From Mycobacterium neglectum (lineage in GTDB: Bacteria; Actinomycetota; Actinomycetes; Mycobacteriales; Mycobacteriaceae): a stretch of DNA of 64,000 nt. The notes beneath the pieces were generated by a model. The model was not told the origin of the DNA and searched no databases. It saw only the letters and a list, made by a program, of their open reading frames with translations. Location of the stretch: assembly GCF_002591975.1 (NCBI RefSeq), contig NZ_NVQE01000013.1, positions 62,001 through 126,000 on the forward strand. Reading direction: 5' to 3'. Numbering within the stretch: position 1 is the stretch's first letter; each line of letters begins with the position of its first letter. The translations under genes and the position numbers were made by a program. Positions 56,257 through 64,000 of this stretch are shown here, piece by piece.

Positions 56257-59224
56257 GCGTCGTTTCCACCTTGTCTGATCGGGTGTCGAGTTCGGTGATG
56301 AGCTCGGCGCTGCTGATGCCGCCGAGCAGGGTGCCCAGCGGCACCGATCTGCCGGTTGCCCGCTTTAGCCGCTTACGCAGGTCAAGGGCGAGCAGTGAAT
56401 CCAAGCCGAGGTCGAGCAGGGATGTCTGGCGATCGATTGCCGCGGCGTCGATGCTCAGCACCGCAGCCACTTCGGCGATGACCCGCGCGGGATTGTCGGT
56501 GCCGACGGCGATGTTCGATGTCGCCGTCGTTCCGGGTTCGGCTGCAGTCTGGCTGTCGAGGAACCTGCGCAGGCGATCGGGGTCCGCGGTCATGATCAGG
56601 GGATCGGCGCCGTTGGCACACAGGCTGGCGGCGACGGCGGCGCCCGGCGCCATGGGCAGCAGGCCGGACCGCTCGATGGCAGCGACACCCGCGCGAGCGG
56701 TGATGCCGCTGCCCCGCCCCGGATCCGGGCGCCACAGTCCATATCGCAGCGCCACGCAGTCTTGGCCCTTGGCGCGAAGCTGTCCCGCCATCACATCGAG
56801 CATCCGGTTGGCAGCCGAGTAAGCGGCATGACCGCGGCCGCCCCACACGCCGGATACCGACGAGCACAACAGGATTCGCGTGTCCGAATGCAGCGGCCAC
56901 AGTTCAACCATGCGCGCGAAGCCGCCGATCTTGGCCGCCGCCGTATCCGCGAACCCCTCGACGGAGATGTCGCTGAAGTCGGCGAAGCTCGCGGCTCCCG
57001 CCGCGTGGATGAGAAGCGATGCACCGTCGCGGCCGTGCTCACGGGCGGTGGCCGACACCTGCTCAGCGGATCGCAGATCGCACGGCGGGGCGACTATTTC
57101 GAGGTCTCCGGAGGCGGCGGCGCTCAGTTCGGCCACCGCTGCCGCGTCGACACCCGTGCGGCTGAGTAAGACGATGCGACGGGCGCCACGCTCGGCCAGA
57201 TACCGAGCGAAGTGCAGGCCGACCGCCCCACTGCCGCCGGTGATCACGACGTTGTCGAGCAGCCCGCCGCCGAGCTGTGGGTCCAGTGCTTGGCCATCCG
57301 ATTCGCACACGGTGCGGACGAAAAGGCGGGGGCCGGATGCGGTGTCGCGCACCGCTCCCTCGCCGACATTGCTCCGCGCGGCGTCGATGACCCCCATCGC
57401 GGTGTCGTCGTCGATCTCCCAGGACGGCAGATCCAGGTGACGGAACGCATGGTCGGGACGCTCGAACCCGATGCTGCGGTGCATCGCGGCCAAGGCGGCC
57501 TGCGCCGGCAGCGCCACGGGTTCACTCGGTCGCACATGTTCACCGCCGACGGTAACCAGACACACTTCGCGACAGCCGGGTCCCCCGGTGTCGACATAGT
57601 CGAGGAGACCAGCGCCCACCAGGCGGCCGATCTGTTGCACCGCCACCTCGGCATCGGGATGGTCGAGCAGCGGGGCGACCGCGAGAACGAGATCGGCATC
57701 ATCCGGTTCGACCAGTGTGGCGGCATCATGACGGGTAACGGCCGTCCGCAACTGTGCGGCGAGCCCGCTGTCCGGGCCGGCGAGGTCCAGCACGGCGATG
57801 CGCTTGATCGCGCCATCGGCGACGAATTCGGCACTCTGTTGCCATTTTTCGCTGGAGACGGTCAATCCGAACACCGGTGCCAGCGGTTCGGCCTCGGCCC
57901 ACAGGTGGACTTCACGCATCGGCGCGTTGGGGAAGCCCCGCAGCGTCGGGCCCTGTGGGTCGACCAGGTCGGCCCAGCGGAAAGCGGGGTCGGTCACTGC
58001 CGCGGCGGCGATACCGGCCGAGAGAGTCTCGGTGAGCAGTTCGCCGCGTCGTCCCGAACCGACGATGAGCGGTGACTGATCGGATCCGTCGGTCAGATCT
58101 TCCAGTGCGAACAGCAGCGACGCGTGCGCCGACAGTTCGACGAACTTGGTGGCGCCGAGACCGCGAGCCGCGGCGACGGCTTGGTCGAAACGCACGGTGT
58201 CGCGCAGGTTGCGATACCAGTAGTCGGCGAACTCGGTCCCGGGCGGCACGGCTTGGCCGGTGGCGGACCCGATGAATTGCACTGGGGCGTCTGTGAACTG
58301 CCCACGCGGCAGCAGGGTCAGCAGGTCGTCGTGCAGCGCTTCCAGAGCACTGGTGTGACCCGGATAGTTCACGTCGAGTTCGCGGGCGAACAGACCCTGG
58401 CCCGACGCGTTGGCTACGAGGGCGATGACGGCATCGCGTTGACCCGAAACCACGACCGATGAGTTGGAGTTGACCGCCGACACCTCGAGCCAGCCTCCGA
58501 CCGTGGCGATCAGGCGCTCGACGTCCTCCGGTGAAATCCCGAGCACCGCCATGCGGTAGTCACCCTGCAGGCGGTCGACGGCCTTGGCCCGCGCAATGAC
58601 CACAGCGACGGCATCGGCAAGCACCATCCGTCCGGCCACGTACGCCGCCGCCACCTCACCAAGACTGTGGCCGACCGTGATGTCGGGCAGAACTCCACAG
58701 CACTGCCAGACGTGCGCAAGTCCCACGGCGTGGGTGAACTGCGCACCCTGAATTTCGACTTGTGACCAGCTGCCGTCATCGGTCTCAGCGGTCAGGTACG
58801 GCAGCGGTGACGGATGGCCTGCGGAGAGGAACGCGTCGGCGCACGCGTCCACCTGCTTACGGTAGACAGGCAATCGACGGTAGGCATCGCCACCCATCGA
58901 CGGCCACTGGTTGCCTTGTCCGGGAAAGACGAACGCGGTACGCGCGGTTGTCGTTTCCGAGGATCGGACGACCGATGGATGTTCGGTTCCGGCGCTGATG
59001 GCTCGCAGGCCGTCGGTCAGCTCCGCGATACTCGCCGCGCACACCACTGCGCGGTGCCGGCGCGGCCTTCGGGTTCGCAGCAGCATGGCCGCGACGGCCG
59101 ACACCTCGGGATCGCGCTTCAGGTATTGCAATATCGCTTCCGCGTCGCGGGCGAGGAGTTCATCGGCGTGTGCGCTGAGCGCGACCGGCACGCGGCCGTC
59201 GGGAAGTCCGGCGGGTCCCATCAT
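56249..59224 (-). CDS. mbtD: Mycobactin polyketide synthase MbtD (AT-KR-ACP)
   Basis: A protein of about 991 aa. Acyltransferase: [14 protein letters not shown] near residue 102 and active-site Ser in [13 protein letters not shown] near 185. Ketoreductase: [33 protein letters not shown] near 663, preceded by a non-binding partner subdomain. Acyl carrier: [15 protein letters not shown] near 941. It has no ketosynthase; that is supplied by MbtC. Together they add the 3-hydroxyacid (malonyl-derived) unit of mycobactin. ATG at 59224 overlaps the mbtC stop (ATGA); the longer reading with a 46-residue basic extension is not protein-like. Confidence 0.94.
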   Translation of the reverse strand: MMGPAGLPDGRVPVALSAHADELLARDAEAILQYLKRDPEVSAVAAMLLRTRRPRRHRAVVCAASIAELTDGLRAISAGTEHPSVVRSSETTTARTAFVFPGQGNQWPSMGGDAYRRLPVYRKQVDACADAFLSAGHPSPLPYLTAETDDGSWSQVEIQGAQFTHAVGLAHVWQCCGVLPDITVGHSLGEVAAAYVAGRMVLADAVAVVIARAKAVDRLQGDYRMAVLGISPEDVERLIATVGGWLEVSAVNSNSSVVVSGQRDAVIALVANASGQGLFARELDVNYPGHTSALEALHDDLLTLLPRGQFTDAPVQFIGSATGQAVPPGTEFADYWYRNLRDTVRFDQAVAAARGLGATKFVELSAHASLLFALEDLTDGSDQSPLIVGSGRRGELLTETLSAGIAAAAVTDPAFRWADLVDPQGPTLRGFPNAPMREVHLWAEAEPLAPVFGLTVSSEKWQQSAEFVADGAIKRIAVLDLAGPDSGLAAQLRTAVTRHDAATLVEPDDADLVLAVAPLLDHPDAEVAVQQIGRLVGAGLLDYVDTGGPGCREVCLVTVGGEHVRPSEPVALPAQAALAAMHRSIGFERPDHAFRHLDLPSWEIDDDTAMGVIDAARSNVGEGAVRDTASGPRLFVRTVCESDGQALDPQLGGGLLDNVVITGGSGAVGLHFARYLAERGARRIVLLSRTGVDAAAVAELSAAASGDLEIVAPPCDLRSAEQVSATAREHGRDGASLLIHAAGAASFADFSDISVEGFADTAAAKIGGFARMVELWPLHSDTRILLCSSVSGVWGGRGHAAYSAANRMLDVMAGQLRAKGQDCVALRYGLWRPDPGRGSGITARAGVAAIERSGLLPMAPGAAVAASLCANGADPLIMTADPDRLRRFLDSQTAAEPGTTATSNIAVGTDNPARVIAEVAAVLSIDAAAIDRQTSLLDLGLDSLLALDLRKRLKRATGRSVPLGTLLGGISSAELITELDTRSDKVETTRD

Positions 59225-60522
59225 GCCGCCTCCGGTACAGAGACGATCACATGAGCATTTGTGCCGCTCATACCGAACGCCGTCACCGCAGCGAGGCGTT
59301 GTCCATCTGCTGCGGGCCAGGGTGTGAGTTCGGTGGCCAATCGTAGACCTTGTTTTTCCCAATCGATTTCGCGGCTGGCCTCGTCGGTGTGCAGACTCGC
59401 AGGCACCGCGCCATGCTCGGCGGAGATGAGCACCTTGGCCAGACCGAGCCCGCCGGCCGCGGCTTGGGTATGGCCGATGTTCGACTTCACCGACCCCAGC
59501 AGGGCGCCACGGCCCGGGTCGGTGGCGCCATAGGTCTGGGCAAGCGAGATCAGCTCGGTTCGGTCGCCGAGTCGGGTTGCGGTGCCATGGCCTTCGACCA
59601 TGCCGATGTCTTCGGGCCGAACCGCGGCCAACCCGAGCGCGCGCCGGAACAGCCGCGCCTGCGCAGGACCGCTTGGCGCCGTGAGCCCGACAGAACGGCC
59701 ATCCTGGTTGAGGCAGGTCGCCCGCAACTCACCGAGTATGTGACGTCCGTCGCGCAAAGCCGCAGAACGACGCTGCAGAACGAACATCGCTGCGCCCTCG
59801 GCCCATACGGTGCCGCTGGCCTGTGCGCTGTAGGGACGGCAGTGACCGTCGTCGGACAACGCGTGCTGTTTGGAGAACTCGACGAAGAAGCCGGGCGAGC
59901 CCATCACGCACACGCCACCGGCCAGGGCCATCTCACAATCGGATGACCGAATCGCCTGCGCCGCGAGGTGAACAGCGGTCAGCGTCGATGAGCAGGACGT
60001 GTCGATGGTCAGCGCGGGCCCGGTTAACCCAAGCGTGTATGCGATCCGTCCCGATACCGGACCCAACGCGGTGCCTGCCATCAGATGGCCTGTGAGATTG
60101 GAGAATTCGGCCAGGTCGGGGCCGTAGCCCATCGTGGACGCCCCAACATAGCAGCCCACATCTTCGCCTGCGAGGTCGTCCGGGTTGATCCCGGTGTTCT
60201 CCAGCGCCCGCCAGGCCACCCGCAACGCAACGCGCTGCTGTGGATCCATCGCGATGGCCTCGCGCGGCGAAATGCCGAAGAACTCGGGGTCGAAAGTCGC
60301 CGCGGTGGAAAGGAATCCGCCGAGATCATGGACAGATTTGAATCCGTCACGGTGCGATCCGTCGATAACCTTGCGGACCGACCAGCCGCGGTCCCGCGGG
60401 AAGGGGCTCAAGCCTTCACGCCGTTCGGACAGCAGCGACCAGTAGGCGTCTGCAGAATCGATGCCCCCCGGCGCCTCTAGCGCCATACCGGAGATGACGA
60501 TGGGGTCCGCGTCGCTAGACAT
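59221..60522 (-). CDS. mbtC: Mycobactin polyketide synthase MbtC (ketosynthase)
   Basis: A protein of about 433 aa, a single beta-ketoacyl synthase domain. Active-site Cys in TIDTSCSSTLTAVHLAAQAI near residue 175; the two His are in EGHGTATRLGD near 311 and SVKSNIGHTQAAAG near 347. It condenses the chain with the malonyl unit on MbtD. ATG at 60522 overlaps the mbtT stop by 8 bp; the longer frame upstream is Arg/Ser-rich and crosses mbtT, so it was rejected. Confidence 0.94.
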   Translation of the reverse strand: MSSDADPIVISGMALEAPGGIDSADAYWSLLSERREGLSPFPRDRGWSVRKVIDGSHRDGFKSVHDLGGFLSTAATFDPEFFGISPREAIAMDPQQRVALRVAWRALENTGINPDDLAGEDVGCYVGASTMGYGPDLAEFSNLTGHLMAGTALGPVSGRIAYTLGLTGPALTIDTSCSSTLTAVHLAAQAIRSSDCEMALAGGVCVMGSPGFFVEFSKQHALSDDGHCRPYSAQASGTVWAEGAAMFVLQRRSAALRDGRHILGELRATCLNQDGRSVGLTAPSGPAQARLFRRALGLAAVRPEDIGMVEGHGTATRLGDRTELISLAQTYGATDPGRGALLGSVKSNIGHTQAAAGGLGLAKVLISAEHGAVPASLHTDEASREIDWEKQGLRLATELTPWPAADGQRLAAVTAFGMSGTNAHVIVSVPEAA

Positions 60523-61342
60523 TGTTGACCAGCTCCGCGACGGTATCGATGTGGTCGTCGATGTAGAAGTGCCCGCCCTCGAAGAGCGACAGTGTGAACG
60601 CCCCGCCGGCATGGGTTGCCCAGCCGCGCAACATGTCTTCGCTCACCCGGTGGTCGTCGCGGCCGCCGACGGTGTGGATGTCGGCACGAAGCTGCACATC
60701 GCCGTCGCACGAATAGCGGTTGAACGCCAGATAGTCGGCACGCACGGCCCGGACGAGGAGGTCGACGAAGTCCTCATCGGCGAGTAGTCGCTCGTCGGTA
60801 CCGCCGAGATCAACCATGTTCGCGATCACTTCGGCGTCGGCGGTGGGAAGGCGTGGTGAAGTCGCGATCGTGCTCGGCGCCTGGCTGGCCGATACCCACA
60901 GCCGCCCCACGTCGGCACCGCGGGCCTCTGCGACGCGGGCGAATTCGAACGCGATGACCGCGCCCATGCAGTGGCCGAAGAGTTTCAACGGCCCGAGCCG
61001 GTCCCAGTCCCCCGCGTCGAACAACTGCGCGGCCAATTCTTCGACCGTTTCCGGGGCTGGATGGTTGAGCCGGTCGGCTCGTTGCGGATACTGCACGACG
61101 TAGACGTCGTCGCCGCCGGCCGCCAACGCTGCCGCGAAGGCGCGGTAGGCCGCTGCGGCGCCGCCGGCGTGCGGGAACACCACGGTCGCGCCGTTGGATG
61201 TCTGTCCCGGGGACCGTTTGATCCAGGGCGCGAAGGTCAATTGGCTCTGTTCGTCAATCATCGGCAGGGCGGGCGGCGATGGTGTCGGTGTCGGGTCGGT
61301 GGGTCGCTCGGGACGGCCTGCGACACCGCAGCGAGAACACAC
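60515..61342 (-). CDS. mbtT: Stand-alone type II thioesterase (MbtT-like)
   Basis: A protein of about 275 aa of the alpha/beta-hydrolase type II thioesterase group. VVFPHAGGAAAAYRAFA forms the oxyanion loop (around residues 54-70), FGHCMGAVIAFEFA the nucleophile elbow (Cys125, where most relatives have Ser) and GGHFYI the His motif near the end. It should clear wrongly loaded carriers or release product in mycobactin assembly. GTG at 61342 has GGAGGA about 6 bp upstream, so the MCSRCG start is likely real; M28 is less supported. It heads the mbtT–G chain behind two iron-box-like sites. In M. tuberculosis this domain is fused or adjacent to MbtB. Confidence 0.87.
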   Translation of the reverse strand: MCSRCGVAGRPERPTDPTPTPSPPALPMIDEQSQLTFAPWIKRSPGQTSNGATVVFPHAGGAAAAYRAFAAALAAGGDDVYVVQYPQRADRLNHPAPETVEELAAQLFDAGDWDRLGPLKLFGHCMGAVIAFEFARVAEARGADVGRLWVSASQAPSTIATSPRLPTADAEVIANMVDLGGTDERLLADEDFVDLLVRAVRADYLAFNRYSCDGDVQLRADIHTVGGRDDHRVSEDMLRGWATHAGGAFTLSLFEGGHFYIDDHIDTVAELVNNV

Positions 61343-61361
61343 AAAATTCCTCCAGCGTGAA

Positions 61362-61399
61362 TTAGCGCAGGCTGTCCTAAGTTCGTGAGGTTACCCTAA
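61362..61399 (-). promoter_or_regulatory. Two abutting IdeR-box-like sites before mbtT
   Basis: TTAGCGCAGGCTGTCCTAA at 61362-61380 matches the IdeR consensus TTAGGTTAGGCTAACCTAA at 14 of 19 positions. The next 19 bases, GTTCGTGAGGTTACCCTAA at 61381-61399, match at 13. The sites are adjacent and 20 bp upstream of the mbtT GTG. I infer iron-dependent repression of the whole mbtT–C–D–E–F–G transcript. Individually they are weaker than the irtA box. Confidence 0.65.
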
Positions 61400-61579
61400 T
61401 TGAGCTTGCCGAACACCCGTACATCCGGGGGTCCGGCCGGCGAGTTCGACCACGTCGAGGCCGTGCGAATGGGCCACCACCTGGGCAGACGTCGCTGGCG
61501 GGTCGCTCATGGCCGCCCGTTGCCCTGCCGCGCGCCAGCGGTAGCGTGGGTCGGTAGTTACCACCGAGAGGATCACCGC

Positions 61580-62440
61580 ATGGATCTCGCAGGCGTCGGA
61601 GTATGGAGTTCTCAGCTGCGCTACGGCGACGCCGGCGAGGCCGCTGAGGCGGCCGCGGAGCTCGAAGAGCTTGGATTCACCGCGCTGTGGATCCCCGACG
61701 TCGGCGGACCTGTCCTTGACTCGGTGGGCCAGCTGCTGTCGGCGACCAATCGGGTCGTGATCGCCACTGGGATCCTGAACCTGTGGATGCACGAACCGGC
61801 GGATGTGGCCGAGGCGTATGCATCGCTCACCGCGAAGCACGGTGAGCGCTTTCTCCTCGGTATCGGAGTGAGCCATGCCCCACTCATCGATTCCAAGGAA
61901 CCGGGCCTCTACCGCAAGCCACTCGCCGCGACGCGGGCCTACCTGGACGCGATCGATGCGACGGAGAATCCTGTGCCCGTCGCGAACCGGGTGCTCGCGG
62001 CGCTTGGCCCGAAGATGCTCGAACTGTCGGCGACCCGGGCGCGCGGGGCCCACCCGTATCTGGTGACGCCCGATCACACCCGCTACGCCCGCGAGCACCT
62101 CGGCGACGGCCCGCTGCTGCTCCCAGAGCAGACGGTGCTGCTTACCGAGGACGAGGAAGAGGCGCGCAAGCTCGGAACCGATTGGTTGCGCTCTTATCTG
62201 GCGCTTCCCAATTACGCCAACAACTTGCTCCGCTCCGGCTTCTCGCAGGAAGACGTGACATCGGTCAGCGACCGACTGTTCGACGCGATCATCGCGTGGG
62301 GCGACGAGGAGGCGGTGCTGCGCCGGGTGAACGAACACCTCGCCGCGGGCGCCGACCACGTCTGCGTGCAGGTGCTCACCGCCGACCCAAGGGAATTCCC
62401 CCGCGAACAATGGCGGCGATTGGCCGCGGCACTGGAGTAG
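61580..62440 (+). CDS. LLM-class flavin/F420-dependent oxidoreductase
   Basis: A protein of about 286 aa of the luciferase-like monooxygenase fold. It starts MDLAGVGVWSSQLRYGDAGEAAEAAAELEELGFTALWIPDVGG, with later GERFLLGIGVSHAPLID and DHVCVQVLTADPREFP. Mycobacteria usually use coenzyme F420 for these enzymes. The ATG at 61580 has GAGAGGA at 61566-61572; the in-frame extension upstream to 61400 is not protein-like. It lies on the plus strand between mbtB and mbtT, which both run on the minus strand. No siderophore role is established. It probably reduces or oxidises an unknown small molecule. Confidence 0.85.
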   Translation: MDLAGVGVWSSQLRYGDAGEAAEAAAELEELGFTALWIPDVGGPVLDSVGQLLSATNRVVIATGILNLWMHEPADVAEAYASLTAKHGERFLLGIGVSHAPLIDSKEPGLYRKPLAATRAYLDAIDATENPVPVANRVLAALGPKMLELSATRARGAHPYLVTPDHTRYAREHLGDGPLLLPEQTVLLTEDEEEARKLGTDWLRSYLALPNYANNLLRSGFSQEDVTSVSDRLFDAIIAWGDEEAVLRRVNEHLAAGADHVCVQVLTADPREFPREQWRRLAAALE

Positions 62441-62452
62441 CCGGTCGAATGT

Positions 62453-62495
62453 CCAGTTATCCGACACTTTTGTGCTGAAAGCGTCGGATATCTGG
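62453..62495. terminator. Bidirectional terminator between LLM gene and mbtB
   Basis: CCAGTTATCCGAC at 62453-62465 pairs with GTCGGATATCTGG at 62483-62495 (12 of 13 pairs), with a 17-nt loop containing a short T-run (TTTT). It lies in the 78-bp gap between the LLM stop (62440) and the mbtB stop (62519). It should end both convergent transcripts and insulate the LLM insertion from mbtB. Confidence 0.7.
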
Positions 62496-62518
62496 CCACT
62501 GGCCGCGACCGCGCTGAA

Positions 62519-64000
62519 CTAGCCGCTGGCGAGTTCGGACAGCACGTCGGCGCTGTCCATCCCGGCGACCTCCAGGTACACCTCGGCGACCATGTTGAGG
62601 CGGTCGGCGTCCGCTTCGCGACCGAGAAGCCGCTCGGCCAGATTTGTCACGCTGCGCGCGGCGAACATGTCGGTGACCAGCACCGTGGGCGTATCCAGCC
62701 AATCGCGAACCCGGGCGATCACCTGGGTGGCGAGTACGGAATCACCACCGAGGGAGAAGAAGTCGTCGTCGATCCCGATCTTGTCGCCGGGCACACCGAG
62801 CACCTCGGCAACAATCGCGACCAACGCGGATTCCAGCGACGTTGACGGCGGCCGGAAGACTTGTGCCGCAGGCATTTCAGCTTCGGCCAGTTGGCGGGCG
62901 ACGGCCTTGCGATCGATCTTGCCGTTCACGGTGAACGGGATCCGGTCGCTCACGACGATGACCTTGGGAATCATGTGTGCGGGCAGCAACTCGGTCATGG
63001 CGGCTACGACGGATTGTGAATCGACACTGGGATCAGCGGCACGGACCAGCGCGGCCAGCACATCCGGTTCTCCGCCAATCACCGTCGCGACCGCCGCGTC
63101 GATATGCGGCACCCGCTTGAGCGCCCCTTCGACTTCGCCGAGTTCGATCCGGTAACCGCTGATCTTGATCCGATGATCGATCCGCCCGACGAAATCCAGT
63201 GTCCCGTCCGCTCGATAGCGCACGAGATCGCCTGTCCGGTACCAGGTTCGACCGTCGTATTCGACGAACTTCTCGGCCGTCAGGTCGGGGCGCCCGCGGT
63301 AGCTGCGGGCGATGCCGCGTCCGGAGAACCACAACTCACCCGGTACCCAATCCGGGCAGTCGGATCCGTCGGCGGCCACCACGCGGCAGGCGTTGTTCGG
63401 GAACGGATTGCCGTAAGGGATCGAAGCCCAGTGCGCTGGCGGGTTGTCAACCTCGCAGATTGTGCCGTGTACCGCGGTTTCAGTCGCTCCGCCGAGGCCC
63501 GCCGCCCGCACGGCGGGCGCTGACTTGCGAAGCGCCCGAATGAGTTCGGGGCGCACCCAGTCACCGCCGAGAAGCACCACCCGCAGGGTTGCCAGCCGGT
63601 TACCGCCGACCTTCAGCAACATGTCCAGCCAACCTGGCATCCAGTTCAGGAAGGTGACGCAGTGCTTCTGAATCAGGTTCGCCCACACATCGGGGTCCCG
63701 GCGCTGGGTCTCGTCCACGACGACGACCGCGCCGCCCGCCCGCAGGATTGCGAAGATCTCCAGCACTGACATGTCGGCTTCCAGCGAGGCCAGCGCCAGG
63801 CTTCTGTCCGTCGGTCCCAATCGGTAACGGCTGCCGATGAACTCCACGGTGTTCATCACCGCGTCGTGCGTCAGCTCGACACCCTTGGGCTCGCCGGTCG
63901 ACCCCGACGTGAACAACACGTAGGCCAAGTCGTGTGGGTCGACGGTGGCGGGCTCGGCGTCGACAGGGGCTTGTGTCGCCGTCGCGACGGAGATGACCGG
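62519..64000 (-). CDS. mbtB: Mycobactin synthetase MbtB, 3' part (adenylation–carrier)
   Basis: The frame is open to the window edge. The visible ~493 residues begin inside an adenylation domain (AYVLFTSGSTGEPKGVELTHDAV, later WYRTGDLVRYRADGTLDFVGRIDHRIKISGYRIELGEVE and TVNGKIDRKAVA). They end with a carrier ([20 protein letters not shown]) and a short helical tail MDSADVLSELASG. MbtB normally has ArCP–cyclisation–A–PCP and makes the oxazoline ring from Ser or Thr. No thioesterase domain follows the carrier; that is the separate mbtT. The N-terminal half and promoter are outside the window. Confidence 0.93.
   Translation of the reverse strand, partial: PVISVATATQAPVDAEPATVDPHDLAYVLFTSGSTGEPKGVELTHDAVMNTVEFIGSRYRLGPTDRSLALASLEADMSVLEIFAILRAGGAVVVVDETQRRDPDVWANLIQKHCVTFLNWMPGWLDMLLKVGGNRLATLRVVLLGGDWVRPELIRALRKSAPAVRAAGLGGATETAVHGTICEVDNPPAHWASIPYGNPFPNNACRVVAADGSDCPDWVPGELWFSGRGIARSYRGRPDLTAEKFVEYDGRTWYRTGDLVRYRADGTLDFVGRIDHRIKISGYRIELGEVEGALKRVPHIDAAVATVIGGEPDVLAALVRAADPSVDSQSVVAAMTELLPAHMIPKVIVVSDRIPFTVNGKIDRKAVARQLAEAEMPAAQVFRPPSTSLESALVAIVAEVLGVPGDKIGIDDDFFSLGGDSVLATQVIARVRDWLDTPTVLVTDMFAARSVTNLAERLLGREADADRLNMVAEVYLEVAGMDSADVLSELASG

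Noticed and set aside
61400..61579. Upstream extension of the LLM oxidoreductase
   Set aside because: The 60 extra residues are not LLM-like, they overlap the iron-box area, and a good RBS precedes the ATG at 61580.
1..64000. Insertion sequences, prophage, integron or CRISPR array
   Set aside because: No transposase, integrase, terminal inverted repeats or spaced short repeats were found; the 30-bp tandem at 36876 has only two copies without spacers.

Overview
The window is high-GC actinobacterial DNA and is almost certainly a non-tuberculous Mycobacterium (Mycolicibacterium type). From 16 kb rightwards the gene order follows the M. tuberculosis Rv2342–Rv2383c segment: dnaG, dgt, the TPM protein, glyS, smtB, zur, uppS, recO, amiA2, era, corC, ybeY, phoH, rsmE, dnaJ2, hrcA, then the mycobactin mbt genes. 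Coding density is high, many starts are GTG, and neighbouring genes often overlap by ATGA or GTGA. I saw no insertion sequence, prophage, CRISPR array or rRNA.

Layout. (1) 0–2.7 kb: a truncated MmyB-type regulator remnant, a TetR repressor and a divergent 14-TM-type MFS exporter, then a CAU-anticodon tRNA. (2) 2.8–9.5 kb, minus strand: an apparent five-gene operon of an ECF transporter (membrane-fused double ATPase plus CbiQ-type T subunit), TldD, TldE/PmbA and an AhpD-like protein. (3) 9.6–16.4 kb: MarR plus MFS, a lipoprotein of the esterase/phytase-like family, a VIT1-type transporter, a long acyl-CoA dehydrogenase and a secreted HET-C-like protein. (4) 16.4–24.0 kb: tRNA-Asn, two small genes, dnaG, dgt, a TPM-domain membrane protein and glyS. 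(5) 24.1–24.9 kb: the zinc regulators smtB and zur, behind a promoter that overlies a perfect inverted repeat. (6) 24.9–36.7 kb: conserved housekeeping genes (uppS, recO, amiA2, two secreted proteins, era, a deaminase-fold protein, corC, ybeY, phoH, rsmE, dnaJ2, hrcA). (7) 36.9–40.9 kb: a small Rv2375-like protein, an SDR, a flavoprotein disulfide oxidoreductase, an orphan NarL-type response regulator and a DUF998 membrane protein.

(8) 40.9–64 kb: siderophore locus. irtA and irtB (import and reduction of ferric carboxymycobactin) run on the plus strand behind overlapping IdeR boxes and converge on the minus-strand chain mbtT–mbtC–mbtD–mbtE–mbtF–mbtG, in which every gene overlaps the next. That chain starts at its own pair of abutting IdeR-box-like sites. 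A plus-strand luciferase-like monooxygenase gene sits between it and the 3' part of mbtB at the window edge. The thioesterase is a stand-alone protein (MbtT), not a C-terminal domain of MbtB, and its nucleophile elbow is GHCMG rather than GHSMG.

The most striking observation is a broken mbtH. The conserved MbtH N-terminus STNPFDD can be read out of frame across the 3' end of mbtG, exactly where mbtH lies in M. tuberculosis. It lacks a start codon, is frameshifted, and runs into the convergent irtB end. The irtAB block appears to have been joined here at the expense of mbtH, so the NRPSs would need an MbtH-like partner encoded elsewhere.
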